A DNA stretch of 64,000 nucleotides from Lachnospiraceae bacterium (GCA_022791975.1 JAAWAC010000013.1:96707-160706); one strand, 5' to 3'. Numbered from the stretch's first letter, positions 17,320 to 26,725 are shown. Notes: a model not told the origin generated them from the letters alone. Numbers and translations: made by a program.

Positions 17320-18072
17320 ATGGGAAAGCAGACAGCAGGACGAGATACACTGGGAGCATTTGCCCCCCAATTTGCACAGCTCAATGACGATGTACTGTTT
17401 GGGGAGGTGTGGAGCCGGGAGGAGCAGCTGTCCCTTCGGGATCGGAGTTTGGTCACCGTCACGGCGCTTGTGGCCAGTGGAATGATAGACACATCCTTTC
17501 AGTATCATCTGGAGACGGCAAAGAAAAATGGAATTACAAAGACAGAGATTGGGGAAATTTTAACCCAACTGGCCTTCTATGCAGGCTGGCCCAAGGCCTG
17601 GGCGGCCTTTCGCATGGCGATTCAGGTGTGGACGGAAGAGGAGAGCGGAAAGGACCCGCGGATGGAGCATGCGCAGGCCATGATGTTTCCCATGGGACAG
17701 CCCAATGAGGAGTTCGCCCCGTATTTCACTGGAAAGAGCTATCTGTTTCCGGTTTCCACCAGCCAGGTGGGTATCTTTAACGTAACCTTTGAGCCGGGAT
17801 GCCGCAACAACTGGCATATCCATCATGCCAAAGCCGGCGGCGGACAGATACTGGTATGCGTGGCCGGCCGGGGCTTTTACCAGGAGTGGGGAAAAGCGGC
17901 GGTTGAAATGAGACCGGGTGATGTGGTGAATATTCCGGCAGGTGTAAAACACTGGCATGGGGCAGCGATGGACAGCTGGTTTTCCCATCTGGCTGTGGAG
18001 GTTCCGGGGGAGGAGAGCTCCAATGAGTGGCTGGAGCCTGTTACTGAGGAGGAGTATGGCAGGTTGAGGTAG
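17320..18072 (+). CDS. carboxymuconolactone decarboxylase-like/cupin fusion
   Basis: A 250-residue two-domain protein. Residues about 10-105 are an AhpD/CMD-type helical domain (RSLVTVTALVASG then LTQLAFYAGWPKAW), and residues 130-245 form a cupin barrel with metal ligands in NNWHIHHAKAGGGQILVCVA and the second motif PAGVKHWHGA. Such fusions are widespread in gut anaerobes, next to flavodoxins and LysR regulators, and are thought to act in redox or quinone-like detoxification; no reaction is proven. The CMD part lacks the CxxC of true AhpD. AGAGGTGGG precedes the ATG. Confidence 0.87.
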   Translation: MGKQTAGRDTLGAFAPQFAQLNDDVLFGEVWSREEQLSLRDRSLVTVTALVASGMIDTSFQYHLETAKKNGITKTEIGEILTQLAFYAGWPKAWAAFRMAIQVWTEEESGKDPRMEHAQAMMFPMGQPNEEFAPYFTGKSYLFPVSTSQVGIFNVTFEPGCRNNWHIHHAKAGGGQILVCVAGRGFYQEWGKAAVEMRPGDVVNIPAGVKHWHGAAMDSWFSHLAVEVPGEESSNEWLEPVTEEEYGRLR

Positions 18073-18183
18073 AAGACGGAGGTAAAAGGGCAGAACCAAT
18101 CTCTTTGCACAAGCAGGAAAGACATCTGGGAACAGAAAATAGATATCGAAGCAAATACCCAAAATAGAGAAGGAGAGATAGCC

Positions 18184-18669
18184 ATGAGCAAAAAATTAGT
18201 AGCATATTTTAGCGCCACCGGTACCACCAAAAAGGCGGCAGAAGCCTTGGCAGAAGCAGCCGGTGCGGACTTATACCAGATTACTCCAGAGATTCCCTAT
18301 ACAGCAGCAGATCTGGACTGGATGGATAAAGGCTCCCGCAGTTCTGTGGAAATGCGGGACAAATCCTTTCGTCCTGCCATGAAAAAGGAAATGGTAAACC
18401 TAGAGGGATATGATGTGATATTTTTGGGGTTCCCAATCTGGTGGTATGTGGCCCCTACCATTATCAATACCTTTTTGGAGCAGGGAGACTTCGCAGAAAA
18501 AACCATTGTACTGTTTGCCACATCCGGGGGAAGTGGATTTGGGAAGGCAGCTGTGGAGCTTCGAGGAAGTGTGGCGGATTCTGCCAGAATAGTAGAGGGA
18601 AGACTCTTAAACGGGAGAATCTCAAAGGCGGATTTGGAAAAGTGGGTAGACGGACTTAAGCTTGCGTAA
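18184..18669 (+). CDS. flavodoxin
   Basis: A 161-residue FMN protein. The phosphate-binding loop SATGTTKKAAE is at residues 10-20, and the flavin-stacking region contains FLGFPIWWYVAPTI. It belongs to the short flavodoxin_4 type often annotated as NAD(P)H-quinone or electron-carrying flavodoxin. It lies 111 bp behind the CMD-cupin gene in the same direction and presumably supplies it with electrons. AGAAGGAGAG sits before the ATG. Confidence 0.9.
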   Translation: MSKKLVAYFSATGTTKKAAEALAEAAGADLYQITPEIPYTAADLDWMDKGSRSSVEMRDKSFRPAMKKEMVNLEGYDVIFLGFPIWWYVAPTIINTFLEQGDFAEKTIVLFATSGGSGFGKAAVELRGSVADSARIVEGRLLNGRISKADLEKWVDGLKLA

Positions 18670-18720
18670 GCCAGAGAGAGTGCTACTTCTCTACACTGGC
18701 GGGAGAGAAAGACCATAAAG

Positions 18721-18760
18721 ATAGCTGTCAACTGGCTAAAGTCAGGACAGCTATTTTTTG
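18721..18760 (+). terminator. terminator of the flavodoxin transcript
   Basis: ATAGCTGTC pairs with GACAGCTAT around a 16-base loop and is followed by TTTTTTG. Confidence 0.88.
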
Positions 18761-18781
18761 TGTATATAAAACAGAATCCAT

Positions 18782-19441
18782 CTAAAGGGAGATTGCCCCG
18801 TGAATAAAAACATGGAAGGCGGCTTCCTTGGAGTTCAACAGATGAACCTTCATGGCCTCCACGGCCTCCGGCATGCGATTGCTTCGCAGGTGTTCCAAAA
18901 GAAGCTGATGTTCATTGTAGGAGGCAAAAAGGCGTTTATCACTGATGCGCCCGCTCAATACTCTCAGGCGGCAGCTTTGATTTTCGATTTCCTGAATGAT
19001 ATGTAAAAAGTACCGGTTGGTGCATTGATTTGTCAAGGTGGCGTGAAAATCATTGTCTATCAGGGTGACATCCTCCAATTGGTTGACAATATTTTGATAA
19101 TATTTTTCTTGCAGGTCATAGAGGTGATCCAGAACCGTGTCAGGAAGCTCCTGGCAATAGGTGGATAAAATGTAGGTTTCCAGCAAAATCCGGCCTTCAT
19201 ACACCATATTGATTTCTTTGGCAGACAGGGGAGCGACTAAAAACCCTTTTTTGGGAAGAATCCGGATCAGATGTTCCTGCTCCAGACGGCTCAGCGCATC
19301 TCGAACAGGTGTTCTGCTTATATTTAGCTCCTCACAGAGCAGATCCTCATTTAAAAAAGAATTGGGCATATAGACACAATTTAATATTTTATCTTTTATA
19401 GTCTGGTAGGCGAATTGCTTCAGGGAGAGCTTTTTTGGCAT
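18782..19441 (-). CDS. GntR-family regulator, FCD type
   Basis: A 219-residue regulator with an N-terminal winged helix (NEDLLCEELNISRTPVRDAL, then SRLEQEHLIRILPKKGFLV) and a C-terminal FCD domain (DNDFHATLTNQCTN, NEHQLLLEHLRS) containing the metal/ligand histidines. It is divergent from the URO-D fragment and TRAP cluster, so it was probably their regulator. The target cluster is partly destroyed, but this gene looks intact. Confidence 0.87.
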   Translation of the reverse strand: MPKKLSLKQFAYQTIKDKILNCVYMPNSFLNEDLLCEELNISRTPVRDALSRLEQEHLIRILPKKGFLVAPLSAKEINMVYEGRILLETYILSTYCQELPDTVLDHLYDLQEKYYQNIVNQLEDVTLIDNDFHATLTNQCTNRYFLHIIQEIENQSCRLRVLSGRISDKRLFASYNEHQLLLEHLRSNRMPEAVEAMKVHLLNSKEAAFHVFIHGAISL

Positions 19442-19615
19442 AAGTGGCAGTTCCTTTCTACTATAAGCTGCGGTGGAATTTCAAACTCCAGCATGGAAAA
19501 ATACAAAATAAAACAACCGCCTCAGTCTGCCCAACTGTGCGGTTATAATTTTTTGTTTTATAATTCACGTGCGGCGAATTGTCTGTCATCTTAATCTTCT
19601 TATTCCTATATTCTA

Positions 19616-20260
19616 ATGGAATTTCCTATTATTGTCAACAGTTTCTCCTTGTGGTTTTCTTATTTAAACTTTTGTTTTTACATTTTATATCAAAACTCAA
19701 AAGACAGAAATAAGACAATATATACAAAAAAATATACCACATGGGTAAGCAGAATCATTGATAACCTGCAAGAATGTGGATTTGATTTTTTCTGGAGCTT
19801 TGATGATTTGGCCTTTAAGACATCGCTGATGTTTTCTCCTGCTGTATGGGACGAGTTTTTTGCGCCTTATTTAAAGCAGTCGGTCTCCCATATAAAAATA
19901 CCGTGGATATATCACAGTGATGGAAACCTTGTGCCATTATTGGACAAAATGTTGGAACTGGGCATGAATGGAATTCATCCGCTGGAGCCGGGGACCATGG
20001 ACTTAGACTACTTGAAGAAAACATACGGAAAGAAGGTTTGTCTGGTAGGAAATATTGATATCAATCATACTCTGCGAGACGCTACGGAGGAAGAGGTGCA
20101 TGCTACGGTAAAGGAAAGAATCGAGCAGATGGGACCAGGTGGTGGTTTTATTATTTGTGATTCTAACAGTGTGCCAGAATATTGTAATCCCCGGAATATC
20201 CAGTGGATGGCAGAGGCGGTGGCAAAATATAGAGAGATCTATGGAAACAAAACTGCATAA
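19616..20260 (+). pseudogene. URO-D/MtaA-family gene, 3' half only
   Basis: Homology to the two URO-D genes at the left end starts only near 19730 (YTTWVSRIIDNLQECGFDFF) and runs to the normal C-terminus, including HSDGNLVPLL, GNIDINH and PGGGFIICDSNSVP. The first 190 or so residues are missing, and the upstream codons encode unrelated hydrophobic, A/T-rich sequence. A start codon is present but without a good ribosome-binding site. A deletion between the GntR promoter region and the middle of the gene explains this. The remaining barrel half is unlikely to fold. Confidence 0.82.
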
Positions 20261-20273
20261 AGGAGGCAAAAAT

Positions 20274-21362
20274 ATGAAAAAAATTGGGGCAATGTTCTTA
20301 GGTGGGATTATGGCCATTACCTTGGCTGCATGTGGAAAGAGCTCCCAACCTGCAATAAACTCCCAGACAGAACCAGCAGGGAATGTTGAAGACAAAGGGG
20401 AGCAGGAGGATAAGGAGACGGTAAAAAACCAAGAGCAGGAGATTGTGATTCAAATTGGATTTGAAAATTCCATTACGGAGCCTATTGGACAGGCGCTGGA
20501 ATATTGGCAGAAGCTGGTGGAAGAAAAGGGAGATGGGAGTATTCGGCTGGAGCTATACCCGGACAGCCAGTTAGGAAATAAGAATGATTTGATTGACTCT
20601 ATGCTGTTAGGGGAACCTGTATGTACTTTGGCTGATGGGGCATTTTTCGTAGATTATGGGGTGCCTGACTTTGGGATTACCATGGGCCCATTTCTTTTCG
20701 ACACTTGGGAGGTTTGCTGGACTTTATTAGACAGTGAGTGGTACGCACAGCAGGAGGCAGCCTTGGAGGAAAAGGGGTTGAAGCTTCTGACGTCCAACTG
20801 GATCTATGGCGCAAGAAATCTTTTGACTACAAAACCGGTTGGTGCAGTGGCGGATTTAAAGGGAATGAAAATCCGGGTTCCGGCCAACCAGATTCAGGCA
20901 AAGGGCTTTGAAGTGTTGGATGCGGCTCCTGTAGGAATGGCCTTTGGAGAGGTGTATCAGGCAATACAGGCGGGAACCGTAGAAGGTGTGGAAAATGTAC
21001 TATCTGGTCTATATGGACAAAAGTTACATTTGGTGGCGCCATATTTACTTATGTCAGGACATGTGAAAAATTTCTGTGTATGGCTGGTAAGTGCGGACTT
21101 CTTTAACAGTCTTACCCCGGAGCAGCAGGAGCTTTTGCTTACAACAGGTGAGGAAGCCGGTTTTTACAATAATGATCTGCAAAATGAATCCGCAGAGGAA
21201 TATCTACAGCTGCTAATTGACGAAGGAGTTACGGTTACAGAAATGTCCCAGCAGCTGGAAGAGGAGTTTAAGGAAAAGGCGCAAGCTTTTTATGAGATGG
21301 AAGATACCTTTGGATGGTCCGATGGCTTATATGAGACGGTGATGGAAGCAATGGGGAAATAA
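20274..21362 (+). CDS. dctP: TRAP transporter solute-binding protein
   Basis: A 362-residue lipoprotein with a signal peptide ending in LAAC, cysteine 20, for lipid anchoring outside the cell. An acidic linker leads into the DctP fold. The family's ligand-binding arginine lies in LKGMKIRVPANQ, and AFGEVYQAIQAGTVEGVEN is the usual helix following it. It captures a carboxylate, likely a sugar acid, for the two membrane subunits downstream. AGGAGG lies six bases before the ATG. The 13 bp to the URO-D fragment suggest they were one operon. Confidence 0.9.
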   Translation: MKKIGAMFLGGIMAITLAACGKSSQPAINSQTEPAGNVEDKGEQEDKETVKNQEQEIVIQIGFENSITEPIGQALEYWQKLVEEKGDGSIRLELYPDSQLGNKNDLIDSMLLGEPVCTLADGAFFVDYGVPDFGITMGPFLFDTWEVCWTLLDSEWYAQQEAALEEKGLKLLTSNWIYGARNLLTTKPVGAVADLKGMKIRVPANQIQAKGFEVLDAAPVGMAFGEVYQAIQAGTVEGVENVLSGLYGQKLHLVAPYLLMSGHVKNFCVWLVSADFFNSLTPEQQELLLTTGEEAGFYNNDLQNESAEEYLQLLIDEGVTVTEMSQQLEEEFKEKAQAFYEMEDTFGWSDGLYETVMEAMGK

Positions 21363-21378
21363 GATATGAGGAACAGGA

Positions 21379-21873
21379 ATGGGACAGAATTTTAAGAGAG
21401 TAATAAAAAACTGGGATATCTGTATTGCCTCCCTGATGCTGTTACTGTTAGTGGCTTTGACATTTTCAGGGGTGATTATGCGGTATATCGTAGGGAAGCC
21501 ATATACCTGGCTGGAGGAAGTGCAGTTGTTTTGTATGGTCTGGATTGTGTTCTGCGCGGGAGGGGCTGCCTTCCGCACAGGAAACCATGTGGCCATTGAG
21601 ATTTTGGTGGATTCCTTTTCCAGGAAAATACAGAGGGGAATACAAGTAATCATTGATTTTGCAGTGTTGGCTACACTGAGTTACTTGTGCCTGCAAAGTG
21701 TGGGATATGTACGGCTTTTTATCAGCAGTGGAAGACTGACCAGCATGCTTCGAATTCCCTATTGGCTCATTTATGGAATTGTTCCGGTTGCGCTGGTATC
21801 CATGATAGCCAACTGCCTTTATACCGTACATTTTCATAGAAAAACAAAAATAGAACAGGAGGGTGGCGTATGA
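21379..21873 (+). CDS. dctQ: TRAP transporter small permease
   Basis: A 164-residue protein with four predicted membrane helices and the DctQ pattern YTWLEEVQLFCMVWIVFCAG followed by AAFRTGNHVAIE. It is the small subunit that links the large permease to the binding protein. Its stop codon overlaps the ATG of the next gene (ATGA), indicating translational coupling. Confidence 0.9.
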   Translation: MGQNFKRVIKNWDICIASLMLLLLVALTFSGVIMRYIVGKPYTWLEEVQLFCMVWIVFCAGGAAFRTGNHVAIEILVDSFSRKIQRGIQVIIDFAVLATLSYLCLQSVGYVRLFISSGRLTSMLRIPYWLIYGIVPVALVSMIANCLYTVHFHRKTKIEQEGGV

Positions 21874-23142
21874 ATCAGATTGTAGCCATATCAGCCATTG
21901 TAATGTTGGCTCTTTTGTTCTTAAAGATTCCAGTGTTTGTCTCTGTGTTGGCAGGCTTGGCAGTATACTTTTGGTTGATGCCCAATGTAAATGCGGTGGT
22001 ATACGCGCAACAGACTATTGCAGGTGTGGAAAGCATTTCCTTACTGGCAGTACCCTTTTTTGTATTTGCCGGCATTTTAATGAACGATACTGGTGTGACA
22101 AGACGGATTATGGATTTTTGTGCCATCCTTACAGGACGTATGTCCGGAGGACTGGCACAGGTGAATGTACTGCTCTCCACATTGATGGGTGGACTTTCCG
22201 GATCTAATATAGCGGATGCAGCTATGGAGGCTAAAATGCTGGTGCCAGAAATGGAAAACAAGGGATTTTCCAAAGAGTTTTCCACGGTGGTAACAGCTGT
22301 CTCATCAATGATTACCCCTCTGATTCCACCAGGGATTGCCATGATTCTATATGGCTGCATTGCAAACATTTCCATTGGAAAATTATTTATTTCAGGCATT
22401 GGCGTAGGAATTGTTCTTTGCATCTCTCTTATGATAATGGTCAGTATAATCTCCAAAAGACGGGGATATGTGCCTATTCGGAAAGAGAAAATTTCTACAA
22501 GAGAGTTTCAAGGGGCGGTAAAGCCTGCTATTTTGCCCTTGCTGCTTCCTATTATTATTATTGGAGGAGTACGCCTGGGAATATTTACAGCAACGGAAGC
22601 AGGGGCAGTAGCTATTATCTATGCACTACTGCTGGGAATGCTTTATCGGGAGATGAGAGGAAAAGACTTGATAAACAGCTTGAAGGAGACCGTAACCACA
22701 ACGGCTTCCATTATGCTGATTGTTGCGGCTGCAAGCGCGTTTGCATGGGCGCTGACCAAGGAGCGGATTCCCCAGCAGCTTACAGAATGGATGGTTTCTT
22801 TTATAGACAATAAATATGTTTTTCTGATCATTGTAAATATCTTTTTAATTCTTGTGGGGATGTTTAAGGAAACGCGTCCATGATTATTCTAGTGCCGCTT
22901 TTGGCACCTATTGCAAAGACATATGGCATTCACGAGATTCAGTTTGCCATGATTTATATTTTCAATGCTTCCATAGGCGCTCTGTCTCCACCCATGGGGG
23001 TTTCACCTGTGGAATTACAGGATGTAAAATGAAAAATTTTATGAAAGAAGCCAATCCATTTTATATTATGCTGCTTGTAGATTTAATTTTGCTGACCTTT
23101 GTCCCCCTATTGACAACAGGCTTGGTGGACTTCTTGTATTAA
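21870..23142 (+). pseudogene. dctM: TRAP transporter large permease with two frameshifts
   Basis: The first 337 residues are a normal DctM (12-helix sodium-driven permease; PFFVFAGILMNDTGVTRRIM, MGGLSGSNIADAAME, TPLIPPGIAMILYG). Near 22868-22880 the frame is lost: it resumes as MIILVPLLAPIAKTYGIHEI, then FAMIYIFNASIGALSPPMGV. It shifts again near 23008 to resume as TCGITGCKMKNFMKEANPF and runs to a normal end. Total length equals an intact 425-codon gene, so only one or two bases are wrong at each point. Either the gene is dead or these are sequencing errors. Confidence 0.85.
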
Positions 23143-23165
23143 AAGAGTTCGTTATTTTCTTGTTG

Positions 23166-23212
23166 AAAATGTGCTGACACGTGGGGCTAGGTAGACGTGC
23201 CAGTACATTTTA
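23166..23212 (+). terminator. hairpin after the TRAP operon
   Basis: AAAATGTGCTGACACGT pairs, with a few mismatches, with ACGTGCCAGTACATTTT and is followed by ATTAAG. A terminator is likely, though the T run is short. Confidence 0.6.
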
Positions 23213-23280
23213 TTAAGAAATATTGATTGAGGGAAACGCATCTAAGAGAGGAAATAGCGCAAAGAATTATGAGGTGAAAG

Positions 23281-23772
23281 ATGACGGAAAAAAGAAGAAC
23301 GGCGATCATAACCGGAGCCGCTCAGGGAATCGGGTTAGCCATAGCCAGGCGGCTTTCCCGAGAGGGGATACAGGTGGTGCTGGCAGATATAAAGGAAGAA
23401 GAGGCTAAAAAACAGGCCAGGTTGATTTCCCAGGAGGGGAAGGAGGCTATGGGGCTCTACGGCAATGTGGCTTCTTTAGACAGCATTGAGGAAATGTTTT
23501 CCAGGACAACGGAGCGGTTTGGCGGTTTTGACATTCTGGTAAATAATGCGGGAATTTTATTTTCCACACCTATTCGGGAGATTACGGAAAAGGAGTGGGA
23601 TCTGGTGCATGCAGTGAATCTCAAGGGAGTGTTTTTCTGTATGCAGAAGGCTCTGACCTATCTGGGGGTGGCTGAGGATATTGCAGCGGCAGTGGCATTT
23701 TTGGCCCAGGAGGATACGGACTTTATCACAGGTGAGGCCATCAGCGTTAACGGTGGGATGTACTGCGGATAG
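23281..23772 (+). pseudogene. short-chain dehydrogenase with an internal in-frame deletion
   Basis: The frame is open for 163 residues, against about 250 normally. The N-terminal Rossmann half is intact (TGAAQGIGLAIARRL, NNAGILFSTP, NLKGVFFCMQKAL). It then jumps to the C-terminal end (YLGVAEDIAAAVAFLAQEDT, DFITGEAISVNGGM). About 85 residues between them are missing, including the catalytic serine and the YxxxK motif, so the product cannot be an active oxidoreductase. The deletion, near 23660, is a multiple of three. Confidence 0.83.
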
Positions 23773-23810
23773 AGAAACATTGGAATTATAAAGGTAGGAG
23801 GCGGAAATGA

Positions 23811-24707
23811 ATGAGAGAATCTATTCACAAATATTTTAAGGTAGGCACTATTCAGTGGATGAGTCATCCGTCCTATGATGTGCTGGACTCCATTTGCCGG
23901 ATTGCCCGGGATGACTTTTTTGATGCTTTGGAGGTGTGCGGCTTTAGAGATGAGAAAACTAGGGAAAAGGCAAAAAAGTTGTTGGCACAATCCCATCTGC
24001 AAGTTTGCTATGGAGCGCAGCTAAGAGTTTTGGGGCCTGGTCTGAATCCCAACGATTTGGATGAGGAGGGGCGGAAAAAGGCGGAGGCCATGCTTTTGGA
24101 GGCTGTGGATGAGGCGGAGGAGTTGGGGGCAAAGGGAATTGCTTTTTTGGCGGGTAAATGGGAGGCCAACACAAAGGATCAGGCATATGGGCAGCTTTTG
24201 AAAACTACGCGTGCCGTTTGCAGCTATGGGGCGTCCAGGGGAATGATGGTGGAGCTGGAGGTCTTTGATTATGACATGGATAAGGCGGCCCTGATTGGAC
24301 CGGCGCCCTATGCGGCACAATTCGCCGCAGATATACGGATGACCCATGCTAACTTTGGGCTGATGGTAGATTTGTCTCATGTTCCCACCACCTATGAAAC
24401 CACCCGGTTTGTAGTTAAGACCCTGCGCCCCTATATCACCCATTTTCATATTGGGAATGCGGTGGTGGAGCCGGGACAGGAGGCATATGGAGATCAGCAT
24501 CCCAGATTTGGATTTCCTCACAGCGCCAATGATACAGAGGAACTGCTGGATTTTTTCCGGGTGTTGAAAGAAGAGGGATTTTTCCAGGCAGAGAAGCCCT
24601 ATGTACTTTCCTTTGAGGTAAAGCCCTGGAAGGATGAGGAACCAGAAATTATTATTGCTAACACGAAACGGGTAATGAACCGGGCGTGGGCGCTTTTGGA
24701 GGATTAA
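23811..24707 (+). CDS. sugar phosphate isomerase/epimerase-like TIM-barrel protein
   Basis: A 298-residue AP-endonuclease-2 fold protein. Candidate metal ligands lie at strand ends: the glutamate in MMVELEVFD, MVDLSHVP, THFHIGNAV and SFEVKPW. Such proteins epimerise keto-sugars or dehydrate inositol derivatives; the substrate is unknown. The frame is complete and has AGGAGGCGG before an ATGAATGA start pair; I use the second ATG because the first opens a ten-codon frame. It is the only apparently intact enzyme gene in this decaying cluster. Confidence 0.8.
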   Translation: MRESIHKYFKVGTIQWMSHPSYDVLDSICRIARDDFFDALEVCGFRDEKTREKAKKLLAQSHLQVCYGAQLRVLGPGLNPNDLDEEGRKKAEAMLLEAVDEAEELGAKGIAFLAGKWEANTKDQAYGQLLKTTRAVCSYGASRGMMVELEVFDYDMDKAALIGPAPYAAQFAADIRMTHANFGLMVDLSHVPTTYETTRFVVKTLRPYITHFHIGNAVVEPGQEAYGDQHPRFGFPHSANDTEELLDFFRVLKEEGFFQAEKPYVLSFEVKPWKDEEPEIIIANTKRVMNRAWALLED

Positions 24708-24725
24708 GTTGGGGAGGAAAACATA

Positions 24726-25190
24726 ATGAACATAGTAGTATTGGATGGATATACCTTAAATCCTGGGGATCTAAGCTGGGAAGGGATGGAAAAAATTGGA
24801 AATTACAAGGTTTATGACAGGACCCCTCTAGACGATGTAGGGGAGACTATTTCACGCATTGGAAATGCAGAGATTGTGTTTACCAACAAAACTCCCCTTC
24901 CCAGGCAGGTCTTTGAAGAGTGTCCGCAGATTCAATTTGTGGGTGTGCTGGCAACGGGATACAATGTGGTGGATGTACAGGCTGCAAAGGAAAAGGGCAT
25001 TCCCGTAACCAATATTCCCACCTAGGGAATCATTGGCTTTGGAAGGATCGGACAGACTACGGGCTGGATAGCGCAGGCATTGGGCATGAAGGTGCTGGCT
25101 TTTGATTCCTGCCAGAATCCATCCCTGGAGAGTGGAAACTGCCAATATACAGACCTGGATACACTGCTGGCAAAATCGGATGTGATTACC
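24726..25190 (+). pseudogene. D-2-hydroxyacid dehydrogenase, internally deleted
   Basis: The first 99 codons encode the substrate-binding half of a glycerate/hydroxypyruvate reductase-type enzyme (FVGVLATGYNVVDVQAAKEK, then GIPVTNIPT). A TAG at 25023 follows. The same frame then continues with GIIGFGRIGQTTGWIAQALG and MKVLAFD, the NAD-binding motif. About 45 to 50 residues that normally lie between are absent. A join of TA from a TAC codon with G from an ATG would create exactly this TAG while keeping the frame. The 3' third of the enzyme is also lost. Confidence 0.82.
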
Positions 25191-25586
25191 ATGGTGGGAA
25201 TTGCGATTGCAAAGCGTTCCTATGAAATCTTTAGGAAACAAGGATATGCGGCCAAGATTATGCCGGCGGGTCTTCGGGGACATTATCATTTGGCAGAGCT
25301 GGCAGGCGCCAATGTAACATTTAGTATTACAACGCGTGTGCAGGATATGGTATTGGAGGCAGATCCTCCCAAAGAAGAACGGATTGACATGCCGGTTAAA
25401 CCGGAAATTTTGGAGGCATTGCAACAGATTCCGGAATTTGTACGTGCTTATGAGCCAGAAGGAATGAAACCAGAGGAATTCATAACCTTTGGCGTGATGC
25501 AGAAGCTTCTCTCGCAGTTTATGGAGACAGGTTGGGCTCCCTTGGAAACATATGGTTCCCAAAGGGCTTCCAAGAGATGGATCTAG
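25191..25586 (+). pseudogene. C-terminal part of a transaldolase-family gene fused to the dehydrogenase
   Basis: After LLAKSDVI, the dehydrogenase frame runs without interruption into MVGIAIAKRSYEIFRKQGY, LRGHYHLAELAGANVTFSI and YEPEGMKPEEFITFGVMQ. This is the C-terminal 130 residues of a bacterial transaldolase-type protein; the Schiff-base lysine region is missing. An in-frame deletion joined the two genes. A 168-codon frame beginning at an internal ATG (25080) spans the junction but has no convincing ribosome-binding site. Confidence 0.72.
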
Positions 25587-25671
25587 GCATCTGGAGAGCA
25601 GGGGAGTATAGGGAAACCGTATGAATGATGTGAATTATGGTCAACTATCTCCCCAAAGCTTCGAAAACTCC

Positions 25672-25701
25672 TTGACACCGGCCCTGTTTCCGTGGTAAGA
25701 T
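25672..25701 (+). promoter_or_regulatory. promoter of the rpmG-secE-nusG operon
   Basis: TTGACA and TAAGAT are separated by 18 bp, about 95 bases before rpmG. The leader contains a small hairpin (GTGGC/GCCAC). Confidence 0.65.
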
Positions 25702-25796
25702 GACAAGGCGAATGGAAGTAGGCTTTTTTTTTATGCCTAAAAAACGGTGGCTTTTGCAGGCCACCAGGAAAATGAAAGCAAGCGGAGGTGGAAGTC

Positions 25797-25946
25797 GTGC
25801 GCGTAAGAATCACATTGGCATGTACGGAGTGTAAGCAGCGGAATTATAACATGTCAAAAGAGAAAAAGAATCACCCGGACAGAATGGAAACAAAGAAATA
25901 CTGTCGGTTCTGCAGAAAGCATACCATGCACAAGGAAACGAAGTAG
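25797..25946 (+). CDS. rpmG: 50S ribosomal protein L33
   Basis: A 49-residue protein with a GTG start and GGAGG about seven bases upstream. It reads [19 protein letters not shown] and later [17 protein letters not shown]; the two CxxC pairs mark the zinc-binding form of L33. The position directly before secE and nusG is the standard clostridial order. Confidence 0.95.
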   Translation: MRVRITLACTECKQRNYNMSKEKKNHPDRMETKKYCRFCRKHTMHKETK

Positions 25947-25971
25947 GACAAGTCGGAAAGGAAAGTGAACG

Positions 25972-26184
25972 ATGGGAGATACAGCTGTCAAAGCGGATAA
26001 AGCCCCAAAAAAGAGCTGGTTCAAAGGGTTGAAGGCTGAGTTCAAGAAGATCATTTGGCCAGACAAGAAATCACTGACCCGGCAGACGATAGCCGTCGTA
26101 GCTACTTCCGTGGCATTGGGGATCATCATTAAAATACTGGATATTATCATTACCTATGGGATTGATTTTCTAGTAACTTTATAA
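25972..26184 (+). CDS. secE: preprotein translocase subunit SecE
   Basis: A 70-residue protein of the short Gram-positive type with one C-terminal membrane helix. WFKGLKAEFKKIIWPDKKSL is the conserved amphipathic stretch that contacts SecY. It lies 25 bp after rpmG and 16 bp before nusG. Confidence 0.95.
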   Translation: MGDTAVKADKAPKKSWFKGLKAEFKKIIWPDKKSLTRQTIAVVATSVALGIIIKILDIIITYGIDFLVTL

Positions 26185-26200
26185 GGGTGAGGGTGATTGT

Positions 26201-26716
26201 ATGTCAGAGGCAAACTGGTATGTAGTGCATACCTATTCTGGGTATGAGAACAAGGTAAAGGCCAACATTAATAAGACGATTGAAAACAGACATTTGGAGG
26301 AACAGATTCTTGAAGTGAGAGTTCCCATGCAGGACGTGGTGGAGATGAAGAACGGTGCGAAAAAGCAGGTTCAGAAGAAGATGTTTCCGGGATATGTTCT
26401 GATTCATATGGTTATGAATGACGATACCTGGTATGTGGTAAGGAATACCAGGGGCGTTACAGGCTTTGTTGGGCCTGGTTCCAAGCCAGTTCCGCTCACA
26501 GAAGCCGAGATGCGGCCGCTGGGAATCCAAACCGAAAATGTCACAGTTGATTTTGCAGAAGGTGATACTGTGATCGTCATAGGCGGTATATGGAAGGACA
26601 CGGTGGGTGTGATCCAGTCCATGAACCATAATAAGCAGTCTGTAACGATCAATGTAGATCTCTTTGGGCGGGAAACGCCAGTGGAGATCAATTTTTCAGA
26701 AATCCGAAGGATGTAA
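26201..26716 (+). CDS. nusG: transcription termination/antitermination protein NusG
   Basis: A 171-residue NusG. It starts WYVVHTYSGYENKVKANI, has FPGYVLIHM and WYVVRNTRGVTGFVG in the NGN domain, and ends with a KOW domain (EGDTVIVIGGIWKDTVGVIQ). It binds RNA polymerase and modulates pausing. The GGGTGAGGGTG site precedes the ATG. Confidence 0.96.
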   Translation: MSEANWYVVHTYSGYENKVKANINKTIENRHLEEQILEVRVPMQDVVEMKNGAKKQVQKKMFPGYVLIHMVMNDDTWYVVRNTRGVTGFVGPGSKPVPLTEAEMRPLGIQTENVTVDFAEGDTVIVIGGIWKDTVGVIQSMNHNKQSVTINVDLFGRETPVEINFSEIRRM

Positions 26717-26725
26717 CAGAAATGA

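Noticed and set aside
17188..17508. N-terminal extension of the LysR frame
   Set aside because: The extra 107 residues are antisense to the divergent gene and the inner ATG has a good GGAGG site and standard length.
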